Assembly (NCBI RefSeq): GCF_051465645.1
Contig: NZ_CP195790.1
Span: 2,356,001-2,420,000 of the forward strand
Origin: Planctomicrobium sp051465645
Lineage (GTDB): Bacteria > Planctomycetota > Planctomycetia > Planctomycetales > Planctomycetaceae
Direction: 5' to 3'
Length of the DNA stretch: 64,000 bases
This document shows positions 1 through 8,820 of this stretch, one piece after another; positions within the stretch are counted from its first letter, which is position 1, and each line of letters starts with the position of its first letter. A program made the translations under genes and the position numbers. The notes beneath the pieces were generated by a model. That model ran no database searches and had not been told where the DNA came from. It saw nothing but the letters and a program-made list of their open reading frames with translations.

Positions 1-1490
1 CCGACGATGAGACCAACGTTCTAGAAAATCCGGAGACGAGTCGCGAAGCAACGGTCCTGAACAATACGATTCTCGTCAGCGTCAACCGCGACCCCCATCG
101 CTCTCGAATCCTTTATGTCGGGGGACGCCCGAACTGGGAGCACAAGTTCTTAGGGAGAGCACTTTCAGAGGACCAGCAACTGCAACTTGTCAGTCTGATT
201 CGGATCGCAAAGAAGGAAGCCAAGTTTGATTTTCGAGGACGAGTCGGGGAATCAAACAACTCGCTTTTCCGAGGCTTCAAAGGTGAAACAGATCAGGAAG
301 CCGAGGACTACAGTCAACCGGTTCTGGTCCGCATCAACACCAGAGATGCCGGGGAGCTGAACGAAGGTTTTCCGAAATCCATGGCCACTCTGTTCGAGTA
401 CGACGCCATCATCATTGACGACACCGAAGCGGAGTTTTTCACTCGCGACCAGCAATCCTTGATTGAGAAGTTTGTCTCCGAACGAGGCGGCGGACTGTTA
501 ATGCTTGGCGGTCGAGACTCATTCAAACATGGAAAATGGGACCGATCGCCGGTTGCCAACACACTTCCAGTCTACCTCAACCGCACTGCCGCTCCACTCA
601 CTGGGAATCTTCGCTGGTCACTCACACGAGACGGGTGGCTGGAGCCGTGGACTCGCAGCAGAGACACAGAGCAAGCGGAAAAGTCTCGTCTGGATAACGT
701 CCCGGATCTGACAATCATCTCGTCCTCATCAGAAATCAAACCGGGCGCACGCACTCTCGCGACTGTTCGAAATGAATCCGACGAAACCCATGCTGCGCTG
801 GTCATCCACTCATTCGGGCAAGGACGAACCGCGGCCCTTCTGACCGGCGATCTCTGGCGATGGAAGCTGCAGGATTCGCAAGAGAAAGCAGACGACGCCG
901 GGAAGTTCTGGCGACAACTTGCCAGATGGCTCGTTGGAGATGTTCCACGACGCATTGCGATCAGTCATCGCCCAACTCAACTGGCAGGCCAACCCGCCGC
1001 CACGCTTCGGGTACAGCTTCGAGATCAGGAATATCAACCGCTGGATGGGGAACATGTCCAGATTGAAGTACGCCTCCCTGATGGCAAGACCGTTCAGGTG
1101 GATGCTCAACCCTGTGCAGATCAGGCAGGTACCTATGAAGCAATTCATGTTTCACGCCTCTCTGGTGCATACACAGCCAGAGCGACAACAACCGACAGTA
1201 ACGGCAAACCACTCACCGCCGAAATCGGTTGGGCCAGTAATCCAACTGCTCAAGAGTTCCGAAAAGCGGATATCAACTTGAAGGATCTGACCAAACTTGC
1301 AGACGCAACTGGCGGGCAGATAGTGAAGGCAACGGAGTTGGAAGATTTTGTTAGCACCTTGCCTTTTCGCAACGTCCCCATCATGCAGACGGAAATGATC
1401 CCATTGTGGCATCGACCGTGGATTCTGCTGATCGCTCTGGCGCTGCTGACTGCAGAATGGGGACTTCGACGCTGGGGAGGATTAGCGTGA
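1..1490 (+). CDS. Glutamine-amidotransferase-like membrane protein, 5' truncated
   Basis: The reading frame is open from the left edge (first full codon at 3), so the N-terminus is missing; about 495 codons remain. The fragment has the pattern I associate with class I amidotransferase-like domains of planctomycete VWA/BatA-type membrane proteins: a strand ending VGGRPNWEHKFL, a later GGGLLMLGGRDSF segment, then an Ig-like or beta-rich stretch. The protein ends with one hydrophobic helix (WILLIALALLTAEWGLRR) near the C-terminus. No catalytic Cys-His-Glu triad is evident in the visible part, so it is probably a binding or scaffold domain. The stop overlaps the next start by one base (TGATG), which implies translational coupling with the caspase-like gene. 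The function is not established. Confidence 0.75.
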   Translation, partial: DDETNVLENPETSREATVLNNTILVSVNRDPHRSRILYVGGRPNWEHKFLGRALSEDQQLQLVSLIRIAKKEAKFDFRGRVGESNNSLFRGFKGETDQEAEDYSQPVLVRINTRDAGELNEGFPKSMATLFEYDAIIIDDTEAEFFTRDQQSLIEKFVSERGGGLLMLGGRDSFKHGKWDRSPVANTLPVYLNRTAAPLTGNLRWSLTRDGWLEPWTRSRDTEQAEKSRLDNVPDLTIISSSSEIKPGARTLATVRNESDETHAALVIHSFGQGRTAALLTGDLWRWKLQDSQEKADDAGKFWRQLARWLVGDVPRRIAISHRPTQLAGQPAATLRVQLRDQEYQPLDGEHVQIEVRLPDGKTVQVDAQPCADQAGTYEAIHVSRLSGAYTARATTTDSNGKPLTAEIGWASNPTAQEFRKADINLKDLTKLADATGGQIVKATELEDFVSTLPFRNVPIMQTEMIPLWHRPWILLIALALLTAEWGLRRWGGLA

Positions 1491-2509
1491 TGCAGCGGCT
1501 CCCATTCCTTCAATTAATTCTGACAACGTGCAGCTTCATCGCAGTGTCAATGTCAACTCCCTTGCTCGCGGCCGGCGAACCTGCAGCGCAGGAATATCGT
1601 GGGGACCTGCTGATCGTCGTGGGGTCAACCGGAGAGCCAGACTATTCCAGACAGTTTCAGGAGTGGACTGAGAACTGGAAAGCAGTTGCCACAGCCGGGC
1701 AGATCCGCATTCAACAATTGGGGGGAGACGATGCAACCGGTACGCTCCCAGAGATCGAGCAGGCAATTCGCCCTCTGCACAATAACTCGCAGCTTCCGCT
1801 CTGGATTGTGCTGATCGGACACGGAACCTTCGATGGTCGAAACTCCCGCTTTAATCTCCCAGGGAACGACCTCGCACCAGCCACACTGAACGAGTGGCTC
1901 GCCCCCATTTCGCGACCAATCGGTGTCATCTGCTGTTTTTCTGCAAGTGCTCCATTCCTGCAAACTCTGGCAGCCCCCAATCGTGTTGTGATCTCAGCAA
2001 CGAACAGTGGCAGCGACGTCAACTTTTCCCGATTCGGTGGATACCTTGCAGCCGCACTGAACGACCCGAGTGCCGATCTCGACAAGGACGGACAGACCTC
2101 GTTGCTTGAAGCGTTTCTACTTGGCTCGGCCCAAACCCAGGAGTTCTATTCCGGTGATGGACGAATCCCGACAGAGCACCCTGTCCTGGATGACAATGGC
2201 GATGGACGACCGGTTCCACCAGAGGGATTCGAAGGGCTGCAACCAGTTCAACGGAAAGATGATCCTCAGAGACTCCCAGATGGATTTATCGCCCATCAGT
2301 GGCATTTACGTGCCAGTGACGCTGATGCCACCTTATCCCCGGAAGCGATTGCGAAACGAAACACACTGGAGCTGCAAATCGCCAGACTTCGAGTACAGAA
2401 GAAGGACCTCAGTGAAGCGGAATACGACACTCGCCTGGAAGTACTCCTCGTTGAAATGGCAAAACTGCTGATTCTTCCACAGCCAAAGGTCGATTCCGCA
2501 TCGAAATAG
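1490..2509 (+). CDS. Secreted caspase-like (clan CD / C13-like) protein
   Basis: 339 residues. I chose the ATG at 1490 because it overlaps the upstream stop and opens a signal peptide (MQRLPFLQLILTTCSFIAVS, then an Ala-rich cleavage region). A predicted His site (LIGHGTFDG) and a Cys site about 50 residues later (VICCFSASAP) follow the clan CD order of caspases and legumains. Two Asp-rich loops (DLDKDGQTS and DDNGDGRPV) look like calcium-binding EF-hand/dockerin-type turns. The C-terminus is a charged helix that may form a coiled coil. It is coupled to the amidotransferase-like protein, so the two may act together at the cell envelope. Proteolytic activity is inferred from motif order only. 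Confidence 0.7.
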   Translation: MQRLPFLQLILTTCSFIAVSMSTPLLAAGEPAAQEYRGDLLIVVGSTGEPDYSRQFQEWTENWKAVATAGQIRIQQLGGDDATGTLPEIEQAIRPLHNNSQLPLWIVLIGHGTFDGRNSRFNLPGNDLAPATLNEWLAPISRPIGVICCFSASAPFLQTLAAPNRVVISATNSGSDVNFSRFGGYLAAALNDPSADLDKDGQTSLLEAFLLGSAQTQEFYSGDGRIPTEHPVLDDNGDGRPVPPEGFEGLQPVQRKDDPQRLPDGFIAHQWHLRASDADATLSPEAIAKRNTLELQIARLRVQKKDLSEAEYDTRLEVLLVEMAKLLILPQPKVDSASK

Positions 2510-2826
2510 CTGTCTCTCGTCCTTAGGATTTATGATGTCGGAATGCGTCTCTCGCAGGACCATTCGCCTGAAAGAAGCCGTCTGATCCCTGAACCCCATT
2601 CACTCAAAATCAATTTAACAGCATTTCATGTCTCCCAGATTGCGAGCGGACCCATTTTTGGAGACACTGCATGTCGAGAGCAATACTCGATTCGACTCTT
2701 CAGCAGTTGCAGCTGGCATGTCCGTGTTGAGTTTATTCCCTGCCGCTCTCTGAATTGCGAGTTGCTCCAACGACTCGTACAGGTTTCCTCCTCGCCACCG
2801 ATCGTTTTTCAGTAGCTGTCATCCCC
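2510..2826. other. Intergenic region upstream of the kinase
   Basis: About 317 bases with no gene I can support. Short open frames here lack a start context and family resemblance. The promoter of the kinase gene probably lies here, but no convincing -35/-10 pair was seen. Confidence 0.5.
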
Positions 2827-4440
2827 ATGAGCACCGAGTCCGAAAATCGACGACATATTGGCCCGTTCCTTCTGGATCGACAGCTTGGCGTCGGCGGCAT
2901 GGGGATTGTGTATTCTGCGACGTATGAAAAGAACGGGTTGAAATGCGCCGTGAAGGTGCTCGCTCCTGACGTCAGCGATAACGATGCGGTGAATCAACGG
3001 TTCATTCGGGAAACCGAGATTCTCAAAAAGCTGCAGCATCCCAATATCATCAAATACTATGGGGCCGGGTCAAACCGTACCCAACGCTTCTATGCAATGG
3101 AAATGGTCGATGGGGGCGCCCTCGATCTGTTACTCAAGAAGGAAGCTCCGTTCAATTGGGAACGGACGATCGACTACACGATTCAGATTGCACGCGCACT
3201 GGAACACGCCCACAACGCTGGAATTGTTCACCGCGACCTGAAGCCGGGAAACCTGCTGGTCACCAAAGATGGCACTCTGAAGCTCAGCGACTTCGGCATC
3301 GCGCGAGACACTCAGGCGACAGCACTTACTCAGGCAGGAAAAACTGTCGGAACCATGAACTACATGGCTCCAGAACAGATCAGCGGAAAATACCCGATCA
3401 CCAAACACACCGACTTGTACGCACTCGGGTGTGTCATGTTCGAGATGTTGACCGGACGTGTTCCTTTCCAGTCAGAAACACAAGCTGAGCTCCTCTTCAA
3501 ACATCTCGACGAAGCCCCTCCTTCAGTTCGAGATTTCAGTCAGGACACGCCAGTCATCCTCGGGAAACTGATTGATGAACTTCTCTCCAAAGAACCAAGT
3601 GACCGACCGTTCGATGCACTCGCGGTTCAGGTTCGGCTCGATGAGATCAAAGAAAAACTGAAACAGCAGGAAGAGAAACGAAAAGCAGCCACTGTTGGCG
3701 GCATCACCGCGACGGGAAAACAGAAGACTTCGGTCCAAAAGAAAAAGAAGAAAAAGAAAGCGACCGAGGACAAACCTGCAGTCCCAATCTACGAGCAAAC
3801 GTGGTTCCTGGCGACAATGCTGGGAATCATTCTGGTCGGGATCAGTATCGCGATTGTCCGTACTCGCAGTGAAAGCAACCTGTACGCTCGCGCTTCCAAG
3901 TATATGCAGCAGCCAGCAAGCCAGTGGATCAATGCCAAGCAGGATCTGCTGACAATGCTCGCTCGCTACCCCGAAGGTGAGCACGCGAAAGAAGGTCAGG
4001 AGTGGCTCGATCAGATCGAAATGAATCTGACTGAAAACCGCATCGCAACCTTCATCAAGCTGAATAAAGATCCGACCAACGAAGCAGAACGACTGTATCT
4101 GGCAGCTGGTCAGTATGAAAGGTTTGGCGATCGCTTTACCGCATTGGAAAAGTACGAAGCGATCCCCAAAGTGATTGCGATGTCACCTGAGAATCGCCCT
4201 TATTTGAACCTCGCTCGCCGTCAGGCTGAGAAGATCAAAACGAATGTCGGCGCGGATGACGACCGTACCACATTCATCAAGAAGCAACTGGAAGACGCTG
4301 ATTCGCTGTATGCCGAAGGAAAGAAGTTGCAGGCCAGAGAGAAATGGCAGGCCATCGTTCGACTTTACGGGGACAATACCGAGTTCGAATTCTTCACAAA
4401 TCAGGCAACTGACCGTCTGAAAGAAGTTGCGGGAACATAG
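2827..4440 (+). CDS. Membrane-anchored Ser/Thr protein kinase (PknB/Hanks type)
   Basis: 537 residues from the ATG at 2827 (MSTESENRR), which places the kinase domain right at the N-terminus. The kinase core is complete: glycine loop G21-V-G-G-M-G26, ATP lysine K43 in AVKV, HRDLKPGN with catalytic D137, DFG with D155, and an APE segment. After the core there is a basic linker with a run of eight lysines, then one membrane helix (WFLATMLGIILVGISIAIV) and an acidic/basic helical tail of about 160 residues that may be TPR-like and would lie outside the cytoplasm. It phosphorylates Ser/Thr residues on unknown targets. It stands alone, with the next gene on the opposite strand. Confidence 0.93.
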   Translation: MSTESENRRHIGPFLLDRQLGVGGMGIVYSATYEKNGLKCAVKVLAPDVSDNDAVNQRFIRETEILKKLQHPNIIKYYGAGSNRTQRFYAMEMVDGGALDLLLKKEAPFNWERTIDYTIQIARALEHAHNAGIVHRDLKPGNLLVTKDGTLKLSDFGIARDTQATALTQAGKTVGTMNYMAPEQISGKYPITKHTDLYALGCVMFEMLTGRVPFQSETQAELLFKHLDEAPPSVRDFSQDTPVILGKLIDELLSKEPSDRPFDALAVQVRLDEIKEKLKQQEEKRKAATVGGITATGKQKTSVQKKKKKKKATEDKPAVPIYEQTWFLATMLGIILVGISIAIVRTRSESNLYARASKYMQQPASQWINAKQDLLTMLARYPEGEHAKEGQEWLDQIEMNLTENRIATFIKLNKDPTNEAERLYLAAGQYERFGDRFTALEKYEAIPKVIAMSPENRPYLNLARRQAEKIKTNVGADDDRTTFIKKQLEDADSLYAEGKKLQAREKWQAIVRLYGDNTEFEFFTNQATDRLKEVAGT

Positions 4441-4478
4441 AGCATTCAAGAGCGGATGATTGCCATTCGCGAGAATGA

Positions 4479-5120
4479 TTATCGCCCCGTCGATGGAATC
4501 TCGATTCCATATTGTCGCAGGTCGCTCACAAATCGCTCAGTGGTGCTGAATTGAACAGCACTCAAACCGTACGACTTGCCTGTCTCGACGTACTCAAGAA
4601 TGTCATCCGTATACAACGCTTCGCTCGGGTGACATTCAATTGAATTCAGTGCTGCCTGATAGATCGCAGACTCTGGCTTCACCGCACCGACTTCATAAGA
4701 GACGATGAGATGGTCGAAGTAATTGAGCACATTCCAGTTTCTGCGAATCACGCGAACATGCGTCGTGCAGGTGTTTGACAAGAGAACCAGACGCAGCCTG
4801 AGCCGTTTGAGTTCTTCAAGCACCGGAATGATCGACGCGTTCAACTGGAAGATATTCCCTGACGCTTCACACAGGGAATCAAAGTCGATTGGCCTTTGAA
4901 AGAGGGCTTCAAATCGATTGTGCAATTCGCGTTCATCGATGAGGCCACGTTCAAAGTCGGCCTGGCATCCGGACGCCATGAGTTGTCTGGTAAGTTCCGC
5001 TTCGGAACAGCCACAGACTTCCGCCATCTGCCGGCACATTCGCTCATGCGAGAAGAAGACAAGGACGTTTCCCATATCAAACAGGATTGTCTTTAACTCA
5101 CACGGTAACGTCATCAGCAT
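4479..5120 (-). CDS. HAD superfamily (subfamily IA) phosphatase, YihX-like
   Basis: About 213 residues. Motif I reads FDMGNVLV, where the second Asp of the usual DxD is Gly, as in YihX-type sugar phosphatases. Motif II is LLSNT, motif III is a Lys in GAVKPE, and motif IV includes the YTDD stretch. This supports a soluble phosphatase acting on a small phosphorylated metabolite; the substrate is unknown. The start is uncertain: GTG at 5123, ATG at 5120 and ATG at 5114 are all in frame with no clear ribosome binding site. Confidence 0.85.
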   Translation of the reverse strand: MLMTLPCELKTILFDMGNVLVFFSHERMCRQMAEVCGCSEAELTRQLMASGCQADFERGLIDERELHNRFEALFQRPIDFDSLCEASGNIFQLNASIIPVLEELKRLRLRLVLLSNTCTTHVRVIRRNWNVLNYFDHLIVSYEVGAVKPESAIYQAALNSIECHPSEALYTDDILEYVETGKSYGLSAVQFSTTERFVSDLRQYGIEIPSTGR

Positions 5121-5162
5121 CACAACCAGAATCAGATAGCACCTGAGGGACCTTCACAGACT

Positions 5163-5192
5163 GCTGTCTCGATGCAGTTCACGCGAGACAGC
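5163..5192. terminator. Possible terminator hairpin
   Basis: A 9-bp perfect stem (GCTGTCTCG / CGAGACAGC) with a 12-base loop lies between two minus-strand genes, downstream of the small secreted protein. There is no clear U-run on the minus strand, so termination is only plausible. Confidence 0.35.
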
Positions 5193-5214
5193 TCCGAAGC
5201 TCCCAGACGTTATC

Positions 5215-5604
5215 CTAATAGCTGCGGACCAACAACCCAGCTTCATCGAAGAGCTCGTATTGAATATGAGAGCCGACATAGGCTTCATAAGCGCGCAGCT
5301 TCACATTGCCGTTGGGCCAGAAGTCTGACCAGCCCACTTCGACGCCCCGACTATAGATCCGCTCTGACAACTGATAACTCGAATTGCCTTCAGCGACATA
5401 GACTCGAGTGACTCCATGTCGTGTCACCCCATCGGCCAGCAACTCTTCTTCAATACGAATTCCGTCCGCTTCCTGAACAGTAACACATTGCTTTCCAATC
5501 GTTGCCGCTGCAGGAAACACTCCTGAAATGGAGCAGTAGATCACGACAGCGAGACTGAAGAACATCCCCAGAAAAGATGGTGCAGTCGACTTCAAAGCTT
5601 TCAT
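5215..5604 (-). CDS. Small secreted protein of unknown function
   Basis: 129 residues. A signal peptide is visible at the N-terminus (MKALKSTAPS, then a hydrophobic core to about residue 33). The mature part is beta-rich with repeated short motifs (YQLSERIYSRGVEVG, SDFWPNGNVKLRAYEAYVG) reminiscent of MORN-like or antitoxin-type beta repeats. I do not recognise the family. It shares strand with the HAD gene but a 90-base gap with a hairpin separates them. Confidence 0.6.
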   Translation of the reverse strand: MKALKSTAPSFLGMFFSLAVVIYCSISGVFPAAATIGKQCVTVQEADGIRIEEELLADGVTRHGVTRVYVAEGNSSYQLSERIYSRGVEVGWSDFWPNGNVKLRAYEAYVGSHIQYELFDEAGLLVRSY

Positions 5605-6346
5605 TTCCCAATTCCCTTGAGCTCATGCCGAACACGTTTCGATCCGTCGTGTTCTTCATCGAACAATGGTCAAGTCCCTATCACAGGACAGGTGACATCT
5701 GAGGCAAACTCGACTTGAAACGTCACGATCATCAGAGGCGAGTTAACAAATCGCTCAGGCAGTTCTTAAAAATTGCGAGCTCTTTAAACGGTAAGATAAA
5801 GGCAGATCGGACCAGGCAATTCAGTCAATTCAGTGGTGGCTTTCATTCACACTCAACATGTCTTTAAGTGACAGGTCATCGTGCTCAAGATCGCCAGTGA
5901 ACGCTGCTTCCCTCAGGCTTTTCTCTGTTGCCGACATTGCATGCAGGCTTGCGAGAAAACCAAGCACTTCAACTTGAAAACCGCAGGATTTATCAGGCTT
6001 TCAGTGCCACGATCTCCCCTAATGCAAGTTCAAGGCCAACAGGTTTCAATTCTGCGCCACGTTTGAAAAGTTTCTGTTTACAAGAAATGAAATCAGCGCA
6101 AGGAGAGTCACGAAAGAAGACGCTCAAGAAGTGACAGACAAGTCTCATCTGCATCTAACCAAGACATTCAGACATCTGCATATCACACCTTACTGATCAA
6201 TCGACACATTCACATCGATCAGTGTCGACATGTGCATGAGTCGTGAAAGCAAACGTGTGCAGCAGACCAGATCAAGATCAGACAGAAGCTTGATTCAGCG
6301 AGCGCAGGCGTCGAACGCGTGCGGGCACACGAGAGGCCGAACCGGT
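5605..6346. other. Long intergenic region without a supported gene
   Basis: About 740 bases. Short open frames lack coding character. The only structure seen is a pair of mutually exclusive 7-bp stems at 6192-6228 (ACTGATC/GATCAGT and TCGACAC/GTGTCGA). Promoters for the flanking genes were not identified. Confidence 0.4.
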
Positions 6347-7345
6347 TCAGACTGCCCTTAAGCGTGAACGATCCAAAGCAGCGATCGTTTCCTGAAAATC
6401 AGTTGGTGGTTCCGCGACGCACTCGATCCACCCCCCGCTGATGGGGTGTGCAAAATCCAATCGAAGCGCATGCAAGGCATGACGCCGAATTGGTAATCCC
6501 GTCTCAACTTCACGAGAAGCTTCCGGATCGATATCCGCATAGAATGGTTTGAATCGCCCCTGAGTTTCATAGAACTCGTCGCCCACCAACGGATGCCCGA
6601 GAGCAGCGAAATGAACTCGAATCTGATGGTTTCGACCTGTCCGCGGCTTCGCCAGCACTAAAGTGTGATTCTCAAACCGCCGGACGACTTCATAGTTTGT
6701 TTTCGCCGCCTTACGATCTCGAGCATCCGCTCGACATGACATTAATACGTGTCGCCCGATATTCGCACGACCAATTGCCAGATCGATTGATCCACGATCC
6801 TGCTTGACCACACCTTCGACGAGTGCGAGATACGTTTTCCCGACTCGCGACGCCTCAAATGCTGCAGAGAGCGTGGCATGTGCCTGATGAGTCAACGCAA
6901 CGGCAATCGCACCACTCGTCTGACGATCGAGCCGATGCACCATCCCCGGGCGGAAGAGTCCACGACAGGAACCACGCTGATCCAAATGATACTGCAGGAC
7001 GTTCGACAAGGTTCCTGACTGATCTTCACCAACAGGATGAACGATGATCCCTGCTGGCTTATTCACCACCATCATCCAGGGATCTTCAAACAGCACATTC
7101 AGATCCTGCTCTGAATGCTCAATCATCTTATCTGGTGGCTCAAACAGGCGGACTCGAACTTCCTGATCACAGAAAACCCGATCTGACTGCTCTGCAAAAG
7201 CATGATTGATCGTCACTCCCTGAGCACGAACAATCCGTTGAATTCGCCACGGCGTGTAGTTTCGAAGATGCTTCACCAGAAACGAATCGATGCGCACTCC
7301 ATTGAGTTCTCTTTCAACGATGAACTCAAAGACCGGAAGCGACAT
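6347..7345 (-). CDS. RluA/RluD-family 23S rRNA or tRNA pseudouridine synthase
   Basis: 332 residues from the ATG at 7345; an in-frame TTG lies 12 bases upstream. An N-terminal S4-like RNA-binding region (residues about 10-75) is followed by the catalytic domain with NKPAGIIVHP, the signature HRLDRQTSG with the catalytic Asp, and the late motif TGRNHQIRVH. These fit RluA-family enzymes that isomerise uridine in rRNA or tRNA. The S4 domain favours an RluD-like enzyme over RluA itself, but the exact target site cannot be read from sequence. Confidence 0.93.
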   Translation of the reverse strand: MSLPVFEFIVERELNGVRIDSFLVKHLRNYTPWRIQRIVRAQGVTINHAFAEQSDRVFCDQEVRVRLFEPPDKMIEHSEQDLNVLFEDPWMMVVNKPAGIIVHPVGEDQSGTLSNVLQYHLDQRGSCRGLFRPGMVHRLDRQTSGAIAVALTHQAHATLSAAFEASRVGKTYLALVEGVVKQDRGSIDLAIGRANIGRHVLMSCRADARDRKAAKTNYEVVRRFENHTLVLAKPRTGRNHQIRVHFAALGHPLVGDEFYETQGRFKPFYADIDPEASREVETGLPIRRHALHALRLDFAHPISGGWIECVAEPPTDFQETIAALDRSRLRAV

Positions 7346-7998
7346 AGAACACAACAATCTGCGAAGCGAAACGGAATGCGTCTCAGGTGAAAATTTCTGA
7401 CACGAAGTCGGATCCTAGCGTCGTACCGGTTCTTCAATCCAGAGTACAGCAAGATCTTCAGGGGCAGAATTCATTTCACTGATCACAAGAACAGTTCACT
7501 CCGTCAGGTTTTCAACCGAAACAGAGTGTTCGAATGCACTGAACAGCGTCCACCGGATTTTCAGTACGACGTAACGTTCCAAAAAAACTTCCACCTCAAG
7601 ACCACACGATTAGAATTGAGACTGCCCCGTAAGAATAGTTCACATGGACTACCTCAATATCACCATTCTTCAAGCCTCTTCCTCAAAAAACACCCCTCAA
7701 ACGGGGCAGATAAAAAATCTTGAAGAACGCCATCTTTGATGTGATTTGGACACGGCGTATACTCATGGAGAAGTGAAAAGAATTTGCAAAAAATGGAACT
7801 CAGCATACCGCAGTCAAATACCGATAAAAACAGATTGATTAACAGTTTCAGTTTACCAACATCATGTCCCAACGCTGATTGTTTACGCAGAGACTCAGAT
7901 CATTTACCAAATTCTGTCCAGTAGAAATTTTGCAAAGTACGCACCCCCGAGCACCTGAGACGCGATTTACAAGTTTTGAACAGGGGAAGGCAATTTCA
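7346..7998. other. Intergenic region, no supported gene
   Basis: About 650 AT-richer bases between divergent genes. Short frames on both strands have no recognisable product. It likely carries divergent promoters, but none is clear enough to call. Confidence 0.4.
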
Positions 7999-8562
7999 AT
8001 GCCCACCAATTCCGTTCGCCCAAGTATCGCAGAAACAGCTTATCGCTTCTTTGATCGCGCTGTTCATCCAGAGATGTTCAGTCCAGCAATCGTCGGGCGA
8101 ATTCGTTCGTCTCAATATGACCTCGCCCTTGGAATCTGTCAGGGAGGCCACTACCTGCAGTTCACCTGCAATGGCCAGTCAATGACTGAGGTCACCGGTC
8201 CGGAAAGCGAAGTTCTTTCATCATACGGTCTGCAGCAGACATACTTCTTCAATGAGACAGAAGAACTTGTGCTCGAAGCAGAGAAGAACTTCAAGTATCA
8301 CTTTGCCGGTCAGATTGAAATCCTCGATTTCTCAGTCTTCACCAGAGTGCAGATGGAACTGGAATATGAAGCTTCGAAAGCATTCATATCACACCAGTTT
8401 CCTGCAAAGAACCGCCTGCAGCCAGGCCCTTTGAGCCTCGCTCAGATCGACGGTAGTGAAAACTCAATCACCGTCAGTATCTTCCACACGTTCCCAGACG
8501 ATCTCGTCGTCTTGCGAACTCAATCGCTGTTTGAGTTCCCGGCAGCGAAATCGGACAATTAG
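7999..8562 (+). CDS. Conserved hypothetical protein, DUF2617-like
   Basis: 187 residues from the ATG at 7999, chosen because AGGGGAAGG lies 8 bases upstream; an upstream extension to 7879 has no coding character. The start (SIAETAYRFFDRAVHPEMF) and the later segments GGHYLQFTCNGQSMTEV and a C-terminal HTFPDDLVVLRTQS resemble DUF2617 proteins as I remember them. No signal peptide or membrane helix is present, so a cytoplasmic protein is likely. Function is unknown. Confidence 0.65.
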   Translation: MPTNSVRPSIAETAYRFFDRAVHPEMFSPAIVGRIRSSQYDLALGICQGGHYLQFTCNGQSMTEVTGPESEVLSSYGLQQTYFFNETEELVLEAEKNFKYHFAGQIEILDFSVFTRVQMELEYEASKAFISHQFPAKNRLQPGPLSLAQIDGSENSITVSIFHTFPDDLVVLRTQSLFEFPAAKSDN

Positions 8563-8764
8563 GTCTCAACAGACTTGCAACACTCCCCGGTGAGACGGTG
8601 GCCGAAAGGCCAACGCTTCGCTGGGCCCAAGATGATCGCAACATCCGTTCCTATGACCGGAATTCGATTCGAAAATCGATTCAAACCTGGCCCGGAACCT
8701 GTTGTCTTACTGCCGATCCGATATGATCAGTGGACCATTATATTGAATGGCCATGACTGATTAT

Positions 8765-8793
8765 GGCGGATCGGCAGTTTCGTTTGATCCGCC
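8765..8793. promoter_or_regulatory. Hairpin just upstream of the FAD oxidase gene
   Basis: An 8-bp perfect inverted repeat, GGCGGATC / GATCCGCC, with a 13-base loop sits 28 bases before the glcD-like start. It could be an operator, an attenuator or the end of the upstream transcript. No U-run follows. Confidence 0.35.
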
Positions 8794-8820
8794 ACATGCT
8801 CTGGTTCGCGGGTCGAATTG

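Noticed and set aside
2543..2815. 90-codon frame before the kinase
   Set aside because: No coding signature, and it overlaps the likely promoter region of the kinase.
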